From positions 143,748 through 207,747 of the forward strand of contig CAVUWK010000010.1 in NCBI GenBank assembly GCA_963745175.1: a stretch of DNA of 64,000 nucleotides, read 5' to 3'. This document shows positions 54,024 through 62,649 of the stretch, piece by piece. The translations under genes and the position numbers were made by a program. Each line of letters starts with the position of its first letter. The stretch's first letter is position 1. A model generated the notes under the pieces. It saw only the letters and a list, made by a program, of their open reading frames with translations, searched no databases and was not told the origin of the DNA. This DNA is from Bog-473 sp963745175. Its GTDB lineage: Bacteria > Actinomycetota > Acidimicrobiia > Acidimicrobiales > RAAP-2.

Positions 54024-55070
54024 ATGGCACTGCGCTGGGCGTTGGCCGAGAACGAGGGGGGCGGCACGCTCTTCGCCGACGAGCGGGTGGCGGAGCGCCA
54101 CGTCGGCAAGGGGGCCTACGCCGGGATGGAGTTCCTCCACGTCAACGCCCGGACCATCATCAACACGGTGCCGCCGGAGAGCCAGATGCCCTTCCGGCAC
54201 ACGATCAATCCGTATCGAGGGTGCAGCCACGCCTGCGTGTACTGCTTCGCCCGGCCGACGCACGACTATCTCGGCCTGGGGATCGGGACGGACTTCGAGC
54301 GCAAGATCGTGGTGAAGGTCAACGCCGTCGAGCGCCTGCGGGCCGAGCTGCGCGCACCCGCCTGGGACGGCGACCACATCGCCATGGGGACCAACACTGA
54401 TCCCTACCAGCACGCCGAAGGCAAGTACCACCTGACGAGGGGGATCGTGGAGACGCTCTCGGGCGCCCGCAACCCGTTCAGCATCCTGACCAAGTCGACG
54501 CTGATCCTGCGCGACGCCGCCCTGCTGGCCGCGGCGTGCGAGCGCACCGAGGTCGGCGTGAGCTTCTCGGTCGGCACGCTCGACCGCTCGGTATGGAAGC
54601 TGACCGAGCCCGGCACTCCCCCACCCGACCGGCGGGTCGAGGCGTTGCGCCGCCTGACCGCCATGGGCATCCCGTGCGGCGTCCTCGTGGCGCCCGTGCT
54701 GCCGGGCCTCTCCGACTCCGAGGCGCAGCTGACCGAGGTGGTCGAGGCCTGCGCCGACGCCGGCGCGGTGTCGATCTCCGGGGTGGCGCTGCACCTGCGC
54801 GGCCCGATGCGGGCCCACTACCTCGACTGGCTCGGGGGCCAGCGGCCCGACCTCGTCCGCCTCCACCGCGAACGGTTCCGGCGCGGCGCCTACCAGGCGG
54901 ACGACGAGCGCCAGCGGATCGAGGGCATCGTCAAGGCTGCGGCACGGCGTTGTGGGGTGTCCGGGCGGAACCGCTACCGCGGCACCCCGCCGGCACAGGC
55001 ACAGGCACGGGCTCAGGCACCGGCGCCGGGCCCAGCGGTCGAGACGGGCCAGCAGTTGCGCCTGCTTTGA
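54024..55070 (+). CDS. Rv2578c-family radical SAM protein
   Basis: A 348-residue radical SAM enzyme. The cluster motif is NPYRGCSHACVYCFARPTHDYLGL (CxxxCxxC), followed by DFERKIVVKVNAVERLRAEL, IAMGTNTDPYQHAEGKYHLTR and VLVAPVLPGLSDSEAQLTEVVEACADAGA, as in spore-photoproduct-lyase-like and Rv2578c proteins. The mycobacterial relative belongs to the LexA regulon, and here too a LexA box lies in the promoter. A repair role, perhaps on damaged bases, is likely but unproven. The C-terminal tail is rich in Ala, Pro and Gln. Confidence 0.9.
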   Translation: MALRWALAENEGGGTLFADERVAERHVGKGAYAGMEFLHVNARTIINTVPPESQMPFRHTINPYRGCSHACVYCFARPTHDYLGLGIGTDFERKIVVKVNAVERLRAELRAPAWDGDHIAMGTNTDPYQHAEGKYHLTRGIVETLSGARNPFSILTKSTLILRDAALLAAACERTEVGVSFSVGTLDRSVWKLTEPGTPPPDRRVEALRRLTAMGIPCGVLVAPVLPGLSDSEAQLTEVVEACADAGAVSISGVALHLRGPMRAHYLDWLGGQRPDLVRLHRERFRRGAYQADDERQRIEGIVKAAARRCGVSGRNRYRGTPPAQAQARAQAPAPGPAVETGQQLRLL

Positions 55071-55129
55071 TTCCCCGGCAGGTGGGGTGCACCAACGCGG
55101 ACGCGGCTCCTCCGTAAGATCGTGGACTC

Positions 55130-56758
55130 ATGGGGGGCGCCGGATCGTCATTTTGGAGGGCGAGCCGCGGCGCAGCCCTGAGCGTGGTGGTGATCTTGGC
55201 CGCCTCCGTCCTGGTCGTCCTCGCGCCGGCGGGGGCGGGCGCAGCGAACAAGCCGGCCGCCTCCGTGCCCGGCGCGAACAACGGGTCCTACGCCATCGTC
55301 GATGCCGCGGGTGGGGTCATGACCTTCGGTGGCGCGGCCTACGACGGCGACACGCTCGAGGTGCCACTGGCGCGGCCGATCGTCGGCGGCGCGGCTGACC
55401 CGCGAGGGGGCTACTGGCTCGTGGCGTCCGACGGCGGGGTGTTCACGTTCGGAGACGCCACGTTCTGGGGCTCGACAGGGGGCCAGCCGCTCAACCGGCC
55501 GATCGTCGGCATGGCGTCGACGCCCGACGGGAACGGGTACTGGCTCGTGGCCTCCGACGGCGGCATCTTCGCCTTCGGCGACGCGCAATTCTGGGGCTCG
55601 ACAGGGGGCATGGCGCTCAACAAGCCGATCGTCGGGATGGCCGCGGCGGCGGACGGGAGCGGCTACTGGCTCGTCGCCTCCGACGGCGGCATCTTCGCCT
55701 TCGGCGACGCGCAATTCTGGGGCTCGACGGGGGGCATCCACCTGAACCAGCCCATCGTGGGCATGGCGTCGACGCCCGACGGGAACGGCTACTGGCTCGT
55801 CGCCTCCGACGGCGGCATCTTCACCTACGGCGACGCGCCCTTCCTGGGTTCGACGGGGAGTATCCACCTGAACGAGCCCATCGTGGCCATGACGCCCACC
55901 CCGGACGGGAACGGGTACTGGCTGGTTGCACAGGACGCCGGCGTGTTCACCTACGGCGACGCCGTCTTTTCGGGCAGCGCGCAGTCGCCGCTGCACCCCC
56001 CGCTCTTCCCCCAGCCCTTTTCGCGGCCGATCCCGGCGGTGGTGACGATCATCAACGAGGCGCCCGGGTCCCAGGCGACCCACCAGGGGCTCCAGCGGGT
56101 GGCCTTCAGCGGGGACTCGCTGTCCCTCTACGAGGGGAACTACGTGCAGCAGACGAACCCGCCCTATGCCGTCGACGACGGCGCGGCCCCCGGCTGCGGG
56201 TACACCGACGGCGCACCGACCAGGCCCTGGAGCAAACCGAGCTCGATCTCCATCAGCCCAGCGGCCTGCGCGCTGTGGGCATTACAGCTGCAGTGGGTCG
56301 TGGCGCGCTTCCATCCTGACGTCACGGTGATCCAGACAGGGTACTGGGAGACCCAGAACCGCGAGTTCGACGGGAGCTTCACGACGTTGGCCAACCCGGC
56401 CTATGCCGCGTTCATTCAGTCCAACCTGGCCCAGGCGGTGCAGATCGCGCACTCCGACGGTGGCGCGGTGATCCTTTCGACCTCGCCCTACTTCGGGGAC
56501 GGCACGCCACCGAGCCTCGTCGACGACTACAACCAGATCGTGAGGTCGGTGGCGTCCCAGTATCCTTACGTGTCGATCGACGACCTCTACACGGTGCTGG
56601 ACCCGGGCGGGGCCTACTCCTCCGTCGTGGACGGCATCGTCGCCCGTGGCCCGGACGGCGTACACATCACCGAGGCGGCGGTGGACAATCTCATTGAGCC
56701 GGCGCTGAACCAGATCATCGCCAACGTCGCCGGGGCGGTCTACAGCGGCGGCTCATAG
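55130..56758 (+). CDS. Secreted SGNH-type esterase with beta-propeller-like repeats
   Basis: A 542-residue exported protein. A signal segment (GAALSVVVILAASVLVVLAPAGAGA) is followed by five copies of a 42-residue repeat, GYWLVASDGGIFAFGDAQFWGSTGG...LN-PIVGMA (residues 94-280), common in Acidimicrobiia surface proteins and likely forming a beta-propeller or beta-solenoid. The C-terminal SGNH hydrolase has VAFSGDSLSLYEGNYV (catalytic Ser), a GYWETQNREF block and DGVHITEAA (catalytic Asp-His). It probably removes acetyl or other acyl groups from a wall or external polysaccharide. It precedes a GDPD gene by 8 bp. Confidence 0.87.
   Translation: MGGAGSSFWRASRGAALSVVVILAASVLVVLAPAGAGAANKPAASVPGANNGSYAIVDAAGGVMTFGGAAYDGDTLEVPLARPIVGGAADPRGGYWLVASDGGVFTFGDATFWGSTGGQPLNRPIVGMASTPDGNGYWLVASDGGIFAFGDAQFWGSTGGMALNKPIVGMAAAADGSGYWLVASDGGIFAFGDAQFWGSTGGIHLNQPIVGMASTPDGNGYWLVASDGGIFTYGDAPFLGSTGSIHLNEPIVAMTPTPDGNGYWLVAQDAGVFTYGDAVFSGSAQSPLHPPLFPQPFSRPIPAVVTIINEAPGSQATHQGLQRVAFSGDSLSLYEGNYVQQTNPPYAVDDGAAPGCGYTDGAPTRPWSKPSSISISPAACALWALQLQWVVARFHPDVTVIQTGYWETQNREFDGSFTTLANPAYAAFIQSNLAQAVQIAHSDGGAVILSTSPYFGDGTPPSLVDDYNQIVRSVASQYPYVSIDDLYTVLDPGGAYSSVVDGIVARGPDGVHITEAAVDNLIEPALNQIIANVAGAVYSGGS
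55409..55985 (+). repeat. 126-bp coding repeats
   Basis: Units start at 55409, 55535, 55661, 55787 and 55913, the last one incomplete. The second and third units are almost identical in DNA, indicating recent duplication or gene conversion inside the esterase gene. Confidence 0.9.
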
Positions 56759-56766
56759 GCGCTGAC

Positions 56767-57444
56767 GTGACGGCCCTCGCCATCGCCCACCGCGGCGAAC
56801 CGGTCGGCCACCGGGAGAACACCCTGCCGGCCTTCGCGGCGGCCGTGGCGCTCGGAGCGGACATGGTCGAGATCGATCTCCGGCGCACCCGCGACGGTGA
56901 GATCTTGGTTCTGCACGACCAGACCCTCGAGCGCCTGTGGGGGGTCGCCGCCTCCGTCGGCGACCTGGACCTGGCCGAGGTCGCCGCGCTCGGGGACGGC
57001 GACGTGCGCATCCCGACCCTGCGTGAGGTGCTCGACGCGGTGCCGCTCCCGCTGATGGTCGACTTCACCCGGCGCGAGGTGGTGCCGGGCGCGCTGGCCG
57101 TGGTGCGGGCGGCCGGGGCCCTCGACCGCTCCCTCTTCGTGACGGGCAACGTGGAGGCCCTGCGCCGGCTGCGGGGCCTGTCGGCGGCGGCCCGCATCGG
57201 CCTCACCTGGGTGGAGGGCACCGAGCCGCCGCTCGGGCTCCTGCGCGAGCTGGGGGCCGAGTACTGGAACCCGATGTTCGGCTGCGTGACCCCCGACGGC
57301 GTGGCCGCGGTGCACGAAGACGGCCGGCGGGTCTCGGCGTGGACCGTCGACGACCCGGCGGACGTGACCCGGGTGCTCGGCGCCGGCGTCGACGCGGTGG
57401 TGAGCAACCGCATCGCCGCGCTGGTGGCGCAGCTCGCGCGGTAG
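56767..57444 (+). CDS. Glycerophosphodiester phosphodiesterase
   Basis: A 225-residue TIM-barrel GDPD. Active-site motifs: IAHRGEPVGHRENTLPAF (His, Arg, Glu-Asn), GADMVEIDLRRTRDGEILVLHDQTLERLWG (metal-binding Glu-Asp and catalytic His). Short for the family, and without signal peptide, so a cytosolic enzyme of phospholipid head-group recycling is likely. GTG/ATG at 56767 follows the SGNH gene closely, so both may share a message. Confidence 0.9.
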   Translation: MTALAIAHRGEPVGHRENTLPAFAAAVALGADMVEIDLRRTRDGEILVLHDQTLERLWGVAASVGDLDLAEVAALGDGDVRIPTLREVLDAVPLPLMVDFTRREVVPGALAVVRAAGALDRSLFVTGNVEALRRLRGLSAAARIGLTWVEGTEPPLGLLRELGAEYWNPMFGCVTPDGVAAVHEDGRRVSAWTVDDPADVTRVLGAGVDAVVSNRIAALVAQLAR

Positions 57445-57496
57445 CCCGAAAGCGGTCATCCCCCCTCGGCGCAGCCCCCGGAGATTCGGCTCAGGC

Positions 57497-57961
57497 TCAG
57501 GCTCGGGCTTGGGACGTGTCCACGATCAGCACGCTGGCAGAGCAACTGTGCGCCACCTTGTTGGGAACGCTGCCCAGCACGAAGCGGCGCATGCCGGTCA
57601 TCCCCCGGTTGCCGACCACGACCAAGTCGGCGGAGGCGGCGGTAGCGACTCGCAGCAGTTCCTCACCTGCGTGCCCACCAACACAGTGCGCCTCTGCCTG
57701 CACCCCGCCACGATCAGCACGGGCGACCGCCTGGTCGCAGATGCGCTGGCCATCGCTATGAATAGCCTCGTTCACCTCCACGATGTCAACCGGTGGCGCT
57801 CCGAGATCGGCCCCGATCGCAGCCGCGGTCGCGACCCTGTGAGCGTGCACAACATGCAAACGAGCTCCGGTCAGACGCGCGAGCTCAATTGCCGCGTCGA
57901 CGGCGACATTCGCACCCGCCGACCCATCAGTCCCGACCACGATCTGCTGGTACATCGTCAC
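57497..57961 (-). CDS. Universal stress protein (UspA) family
   Basis: A 154-residue USP with the alpha-beta fold and an ATP-binding-type signature: YQQIVVGTDGSAGANVAVDAAIELARLTGARLHVVHA and ADLVVVGNRGMTGMRRFVLGSVPNKVAHSCSASVLIVD (the G-x2-G-x9-G-S/T motif). It probably binds ATP and is stress-related; no hypoxia-type promoter was identified. It lies alone, convergent with the GDPD gene. Confidence 0.92.
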   Translation of the reverse strand: MTMYQQIVVGTDGSAGANVAVDAAIELARLTGARLHVVHAHRVATAAAIGADLGAPPVDIVEVNEAIHSDGQRICDQAVARADRGGVQAEAHCVGGHAGEELLRVATAASADLVVVGNRGMTGMRRFVLGSVPNKVAHSCSASVLIVDTSQARA

Positions 57962-58014
57962 CTTCCCTCCCGTACTCTCGCCGCGACGTCAGTTCCAGAC
58001 GCAGACACACCGTA

Positions 58015-58116
58015 ATGCCTCATCCCCCAGTTGTCGCCCTCGCCATCGTCTGGTGCGGCCTTGTTTGCGACGCCCTGACCGGGCTCTTGGTGGGGATCCT
58101 GCTGTCCGGTCGGTAG
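58015..58116 (+). CDS. 33-residue single-span membrane protein, candidate
   Basis: MPHPPVVALAIVWCGLVC continuing to a glycine-rich hydrophobic end gives one clear membrane helix of about 25 residues and a basic last residue. No ribosome site is evident. It sits between the stress protein and the next small gene. Tiny hydrophobic proteins are often real but are easily mimicked by chance. Confidence 0.35.
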   Translation: MPHPPVVALAIVWCGLVCDALTGLLVGILLSGR

Positions 58117-58125
58117 TGTCGAAGC

Positions 58126-58344
58126 ATGACCGACGCAGACCAGTCCCCCGGCACACTCTGGCGCTACCAATTCTCCCAACCGGATGAAACCGTCGTAGAC
58201 ACCGGTGAGTTCAACAGCGACGAGACAGCAGAAGCAAAGGCGCGCGAGCTGTCAAAGTCGAAAGCCAGCGCCATCGTGGTAAAACGCCACAGCGCACACG
58301 TCGATGCCTGGGTGTACGTGACCGAGGTCGACGAGCGACCGTGA
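58126..58344 (+). CDS. Small hypothetical protein
   Basis: A 72-residue acidic protein: LWRYQFSQPDETVVDTGEFNSDETAEAKARELSKSKASAIVVKRHSAHVDAWVYVTEVDERP. The alternation of two short strands, one helix (ETAEAKARELSKSK) and two strands looks like a compact alpha-beta domain. No family recognised, no membrane segment. It starts 9 bp after the 33-residue frame. Confidence 0.55.
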   Translation: MTDADQSPGTLWRYQFSQPDETVVDTGEFNSDETAEAKARELSKSKASAIVVKRHSAHVDAWVYVTEVDERP

Positions 58345-58379
58345 TTCGCTGAGTCCTGCGTTTTGCGCATGTCCAGGGT

Positions 58380-58844
58380 GTGGCCGTCTTTGACGACCGG
58401 CATCACGCAGAGTGCAAACCTGTAGTCGTGGTGGACGACCCTGTGCCGAGAAGCAACCCACTTGCCGGTGTCGAGGTCACTCAAATCCTGGTCGTGACTG
58501 ACACTCGGCGATCGAGAGCCTTCTGGACCGACGTTCTCGGCGCTGAGGTCTACCGCGAGTACGAATCGAGCGTCGTGCTCCGTTTCAGCGGGTCTTGGGT
58601 TCTCCTCGTCACCGGGGGTGGGCCGACACCCGACAAGCCCACGGTCACCTTCGCCCCACCGCCGGAACCCGACCGAGTGAGCCACGCCATGACGCTCAGG
58701 GTGGGCGACTGCCGCGCCGCCTACGAAGCCCTCACGCAGAGAGGCGCTGCGTTTCTCACTCCGCCCTATGACTGGGGTGGCGAGGTTCGGTGCTTTCTTC
58801 GAGACCCCGACGGGCACCTGATCGAGCTGAGCGAGGCGAAATAG
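58380..58844 (+). CDS. VOC family protein
   Basis: Up to 154 residues with a glyoxalase/bleomycin-resistance-like fold: VEVTQILVVTDTRRSRAFWTDVLGAEVYREYESSVVLRFSGSWVLLVTGGG and HAMTLRVGDCRAAYEALTQRGAAFLTPPYDWGGEVRCFLRDPDGHLIELSE. The last strand ends in a metal-ligand Glu. The first 25 or so residues are outside the domain, so a start at GTG 58428 is likely. Substrate unknown. The methyltransferase gene follows within 7 to 52 bp. Confidence 0.82.
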   Translation: MAVFDDRHHAECKPVVVVDDPVPRSNPLAGVEVTQILVVTDTRRSRAFWTDVLGAEVYREYESSVVLRFSGSWVLLVTGGGPTPDKPTVTFAPPPEPDRVSHAMTLRVGDCRAAYEALTQRGAAFLTPPYDWGGEVRCFLRDPDGHLIELSEAK

Positions 58845-58895
58845 ACGACGTTGCCTCTCGAGCACCGCGTTCTGGATGAAAAGGAGAGTCGACGG

Positions 58896-59771
58896 GTGAA
58901 GAATGTAGCCATGTCCGGCGATGCCAGCGAGATGCGATTGGCGGGAACGGAGCGTTCTGTCGTCGCAGCGCAGTACGCAGAGCCTTCGAACCTGCAAAGC
59001 CGCGTCGACCTCTATGCCTACTTGTGTCCCGAACACCCACTGCCAAAAGGCGTGACATTCGAGGACTGGGTTCTGGATCATCTCGACTGGACCGGAGAGG
59101 AGTCGGCGCTCGACATCGGCTGTGGTCCAGGAGGCTTTCTCTCACCGATCTCCCTGAGGGCCAGACGAGTCATGGGCTTTGACCTGTCGCTCGGGATGTT
59201 GGCGAGGGCGAGGAAAGGCACGCCAGACGGCCAGGCCCATTTGGCGGCCGCCGACATTCAAGCATTGCCATTGGTCTCGAATTCCGTCGATGTGGTCGTC
59301 GCTGCCTTCATGCTGTACCACGTACCTGATTTGGACCGAGCCCTCCAAGAGGTGTCGCGTGTCCTCCAAAGCGGTGGGACCATCCTCGCAGTCACGAATG
59401 GTCCTGGGGACAAGGCCGAGATCAGGCAAGCATGGCAAGAAGCCGGTCGTCACATCGTTGGCCCCACCTTCAATGTCCCCCACTGGTCGGACAACTTCAA
59501 CCTCGACAACGGAGCAGCAGTGCTCGGTCAAATGTTCGATGTGGTGGCCGTCGATCGGACCAGGGGAACCTTTACGTTCCCGGATCCTGGACCGGTCTTG
59601 GCGTGGGTCCAAAGCCTGCGCCCCGGCCTCGAGGGTGAGATAGAGGATGCGACTTGGACGGACATCATGGGTGAACTTCGTCGGGTGATCGCACATGAGA
59701 TCGAGGCTCACGGATCATTTGCGGCCGGGAAGGACTCGGGTCTCGTCGTCGCACGAAAACGGGCGATCTGA
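58896..59771 (+). CDS. Class I SAM-dependent methyltransferase
   Basis: A 291-residue methyltransferase. GTG 58896 has an AAGGAG site 9 bp upstream; ATG 58911 is the alternative. Motif I is SALDIGCGPGGFLSPI, then VMGFDLSLGMLARARKG, AAADIQALPLVSNSVDVVVAAFMLYHVPDLDRALQEVSRVLQSGGTILAV. It is of the UbiE/Methyltransf_11 type with an extra C-terminal region. The acceptor is unknown. It follows the VOC gene on the same strand. Confidence 0.88.
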   Translation: MKNVAMSGDASEMRLAGTERSVVAAQYAEPSNLQSRVDLYAYLCPEHPLPKGVTFEDWVLDHLDWTGEESALDIGCGPGGFLSPISLRARRVMGFDLSLGMLARARKGTPDGQAHLAAADIQALPLVSNSVDVVVAAFMLYHVPDLDRALQEVSRVLQSGGTILAVTNGPGDKAEIRQAWQEAGRHIVGPTFNVPHWSDNFNLDNGAAVLGQMFDVVAVDRTRGTFTFPDPGPVLAWVQSLRPGLEGEIEDATWTDIMGELRRVIAHEIEAHGSFAAGKDSGLVVARKRAI

Positions 59772-59821
59772 CGCATTCAACTGCGTGCGATCTGGTGTCC
59801 CCATCCGCTGGGAATCGTTGC

Positions 59822-60370
59822 TCAGCCCTGAGGCAGCATCACATTGCCGAATGGGCCGAGGAGATCGAAGTCGGATACCTTCGCACCGTTTGTCTGACCG
59901 GGTGAAGCATCACCTTTGAAGTAGTAGAGGAGATGCCCGAAGTAGGTCACTTGGTGCTTGACCTGACCGTGTGCGGTCTTGACCTCCTTCGCGTTGATGC
60001 CGGGTCCGGACTTGAGCGCACCGGTGGCGGCCAGCGCGGGCCAGGCTTTGGCGCACTCGCCGTTCTTGCAAGCGCTCGTCGTTCCGTGATCCTTGGTGTA
60101 GATGTACAGCGTGTGGCCGTTTGGCCCGATCAGGAAGATCCCCTGCGCTCCTTTGGCGAGGCTCACGGTCTTCCCCGTCGCGCTGGCCGGGCCGATGCTC
60201 TCGAGGGCGGTGATGGGGTTTGCTGCAGGCGCCGAGGTGGCCGTCGTCGAGCCCGCCGTCGTGGGTTGGGATGCCTGGGCCAACGACGAAGCGCCGAAGG
60301 CGGCAAAGGCAACGGCACTCAGGGCGGTGCCTCCCAAGATCCGGGCCGGACCGCCGGTCGTTATCCTCAC
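59822..60370 (-). CDS. Secreted COG4315-type repeat protein
   Basis: A 182-residue exported protein. The start is GTG 60370, with an AGGGAG site; the signal segment is ILGGTALSAVAFAAFGASSLAQA. After a Thr/Ala linker it has two units of the secreted-repeat family: GIFLIGPNGHTLYIYTKDHGTTSACKNGECAKAWPALAATG and KHQVTYFGHLLYYFKGDASPGQTNGAKVSDFDLLGP. The paired cysteines around SACKNGEC are conserved in the family, which includes putative redox or heme-contacting lipoproteins. Role unknown. There is no lipobox, so it may be released. Confidence 0.82.
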   Translation of the reverse strand: MRITTGGPARILGGTALSAVAFAAFGASSLAQASQPTTAGSTTATSAPAANPITALESIGPASATGKTVSLAKGAQGIFLIGPNGHTLYIYTKDHGTTSACKNGECAKAWPALAATGALKSGPGINAKEVKTAHGQVKHQVTYFGHLLYYFKGDASPGQTNGAKVSDFDLLGPFGNVMLPQG

Positions 60371-60592
60371 TGTTCTCCCTTTTGTTGCGATGGACACACA
60401 GACACTTCTCGCTGGGTGTACTGGTTGAGATCTCGTTTGGATTGCGCTCCGAGAACGAATGATCGACAAAAAGTCGCGCGGAGTTCAAAAGTCGACGCCA
60501 GGGACCCGTCGTGCCGGAGTCAAGGCAGGCAGGTAGCCTGCGGCACGTAGGGTTCGTGCATTGTGCTTTCGAAATCTGGAGGATCCGATCAG

Positions 60593-61774
60593 ATGACTGT
60601 TGCCGCCGAAGCCCCTGGGGGACTGGCTGTTGTGGACGCCGATTCACACTTCACGGACGTCGACGACCTCTGGACGAAGCGAGCCCCTGCGGCCTATAAG
60701 GATCAGATCCTGCACGTCGAGGACGTCGACGGGGAGCGCCAGTGGGTCGTCGAAGGGACGCCTGTCGGAAAGGCCGGCGGCGGAAGCACCATCGACCGGG
60801 AGGGAGTGAAGCATCCCTTCTTGGAATCAATGATCGAGTGGGACTTCGAACGCGCTCATGTTGCAGCGTGGGACGTCGACGCCCGCCTCGAGGTACTCAA
60901 CGACATGGGCATTCAGAACCAGGTCCTTTATCCAAACGCGCTTGGTTTGGGAGGCCAGACCCTCGGAGAGGTGAAGGATCTCAAGCTGCGACGACTTTGT
61001 TTGGAGATCTTCAACGACTCCCGAGCAGAGATCCAGGAGCGCACGAATAACCGTTTGCTGCCCATGCCCATCCTGCCGGCTTGGGACATCGACGAATGCG
61101 TCCGGGAGGCCCAACGGATCGGAGGCCTCGGGCTCCGAGGGATCAACATGACGTCGGACCCTCAGGACCTCGGCTCCCCGGACCTGGCCAACAGAGCCTG
61201 GGACCCCCTGTGGGAGGTCTGTGCCGACCTCGAGCTCCCGGTCCACTTCCACATCGGGTCGAGCCTCACGGCCATGAACTTCTACGGCCAGTACTTCTGG
61301 GAGTCCCAGGATGAGTTCATCAAGCCCGCCATCGGCGGTTCCATGCTGTTCATCGGGAACGCCCGCGTGGTGATCAACACTATTTTCTCAGGGCTCTTCG
61401 ACCGTTTCCCCAAGCTCAAAATGGTTTCCGTGGAAAGCGGGATCGGTTGGGTGCCGTTCATCCTCGAGACCATGGACTGGGAACTGCCCGAGAACGCGCC
61501 GGTACAAGCGGCCGAGCTTGAGCGGCCTCCGTCGGAGTACTTCAAGTCGAACTGGTTCGCCACGGTGTGGTTCGAGACCGGGCGCGGGGATCTCCAGCAG
61601 CTGGTCGACAAGGTGGGCGAGGACAACATCCTCTTCGAGACCGATTTTCCCCACCCCACCGCTCTCTGGCCCAAGCCCCTCGAACACGTGCACGAGGCCA
61701 TGGCCACGCTTCGCCCGGAGTCACGCCGCAAGATCCTCGGTGAGAACGGGACCAAGCTGTACCGTCTCGGCTAG
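60593..61774 (+). CDS. Amidohydrolase-2 family metal-dependent hydrolase
   Basis: A 393-residue TIM-barrel enzyme starting at ATG 60593 with GGAGG upstream. AVVDADSHFTDVDDLWTKRAPA gives the first metal-binding motif, FHIGSSLTAMNFYGQYF the barrel His strand, and NILFETDFPHPTALWPKPLEHVHEAMATL the late Asp-His strand. It is closely similar in plan to, but shorter than, the enzyme at 20135. Such enzymes are often expanded in actinobacteria degrading aromatic or steroid compounds; the substrate is open. Confidence 0.88.
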   Translation: MTVAAEAPGGLAVVDADSHFTDVDDLWTKRAPAAYKDQILHVEDVDGERQWVVEGTPVGKAGGGSTIDREGVKHPFLESMIEWDFERAHVAAWDVDARLEVLNDMGIQNQVLYPNALGLGGQTLGEVKDLKLRRLCLEIFNDSRAEIQERTNNRLLPMPILPAWDIDECVREAQRIGGLGLRGINMTSDPQDLGSPDLANRAWDPLWEVCADLELPVHFHIGSSLTAMNFYGQYFWESQDEFIKPAIGGSMLFIGNARVVINTIFSGLFDRFPKLKMVSVESGIGWVPFILETMDWELPENAPVQAAELERPPSEYFKSNWFATVWFETGRGDLQQLVDKVGEDNILFETDFPHPTALWPKPLEHVHEAMATLRPESRRKILGENGTKLYRLG

Positions 61775-61793
61775 GAGTTCGCCCGGTCTGCCC

Positions 61794-62540
61794 TCAGGCA
61801 AGCCGAAGCTGAGGGCGAAGTGAAGGGCCAACCTGGTCAGCGATGGCCACAGCCACAACTCGACGTTCCAGCGACACCTCATACCCGGGCGTCGGCGTCA
61901 TCACGAAACGGCCCATCGTGCCGCCATGGTTCTGTATCACCAACTCGATTTCCGGACCGGGCAGCCCGACACGATGGACGCCCCAGATCCTCCCGCCGAG
62001 GAAGACTCGTCCGTCATGCTCGAGCCGCATCATCGGGCGATCGCCCGAGCCGGGCTCATAACGGCAGGCTCGGAGATGCAAAAGGGCAATCAGTTCGTCC
62101 CGCACGCGCTCGATCAGCTCTCGGGAGGATGCACCCGACGTGGCGAGTTCCGAAACGTCATGGATGAGGCCGACAAAGTCCGCCTCCTCGGCTGCCGTCG
62201 CATGGTGATGACGATTGCGGGCCGCGAGCTCGGTCACAATGATTCCGACAACGAAGAGGCTGATCGCAGTCTCGATGTCCGGCCGATGGGTGATAGCGAG
62301 CTTCTCGTATGGGCGGGTGAGGAAGAAGTCGAACCACACGGTGGCAGAGACCGTTGCCACGAACCCAGAGACCCGGTTACCCAGCGCCGCGACCCCGACG
62401 ACGACCGCGACGAGGATGAGCGCGGATGCGGTGTTGGCGAAGCTCGATCGGAAGGGCACCAGGATGACCGCCACCCCAAGCGGGAGGACCACAGCGGCGA
62501 CGAGGGCGATCTTGTCTCTGTGAAGCCGGATTCTCTCCAT
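61794..62540 (-). CDS. DUF4118-type membrane sensor domain protein
   Basis: A 248-residue protein with three to four membrane helices (KIALVAAVVLPLGVAVILVPF, TASALILVAVVVGVAALGN, GFVATVSATVWFDFFLTRPYEKLAI, ETAISLFVVGIIVTELAARNRHH), the pattern of the KdpD-like DUF4118 domain, and a cytosolic GAF-like C-terminus. The histidine-kinase part is missing, so it is a stand-alone sensor or a truncated kinase. ATG 62540 is preceded by GAGG. No response regulator is adjacent. Confidence 0.8.
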   Translation of the reverse strand: MERIRLHRDKIALVAAVVLPLGVAVILVPFRSSFANTASALILVAVVVGVAALGNRVSGFVATVSATVWFDFFLTRPYEKLAITHRPDIETAISLFVVGIIVTELAARNRHHHATAAEEADFVGLIHDVSELATSGASSRELIERVRDELIALLHLRACRYEPGSGDRPMMRLEHDGRVFLGGRIWGVHRVGLPGPEIELVIQNHGGTMGRFVMTPTPGYEVSLERRVVAVAIADQVGPSLRPQLRLA

Positions 62541-62649
62541 GGCTACCTCGCTTGGATCTGTTCTCCCCAGTTTTCCACGACGTACAGCTCTGGTGCGTCG
62601 GGTCCAAATGGCGGTCAGAAGGACCTTCGCGAGACAGAATGGTTGGGCT

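Noticed and set aside
55409..55985. Regular repeats that could suggest a CRISPR array
   Set aside because: The 126-bp units are in frame inside a signal-peptide-bearing gene and encode a known type of surface repeat; there are no short repeats with unique spacers.
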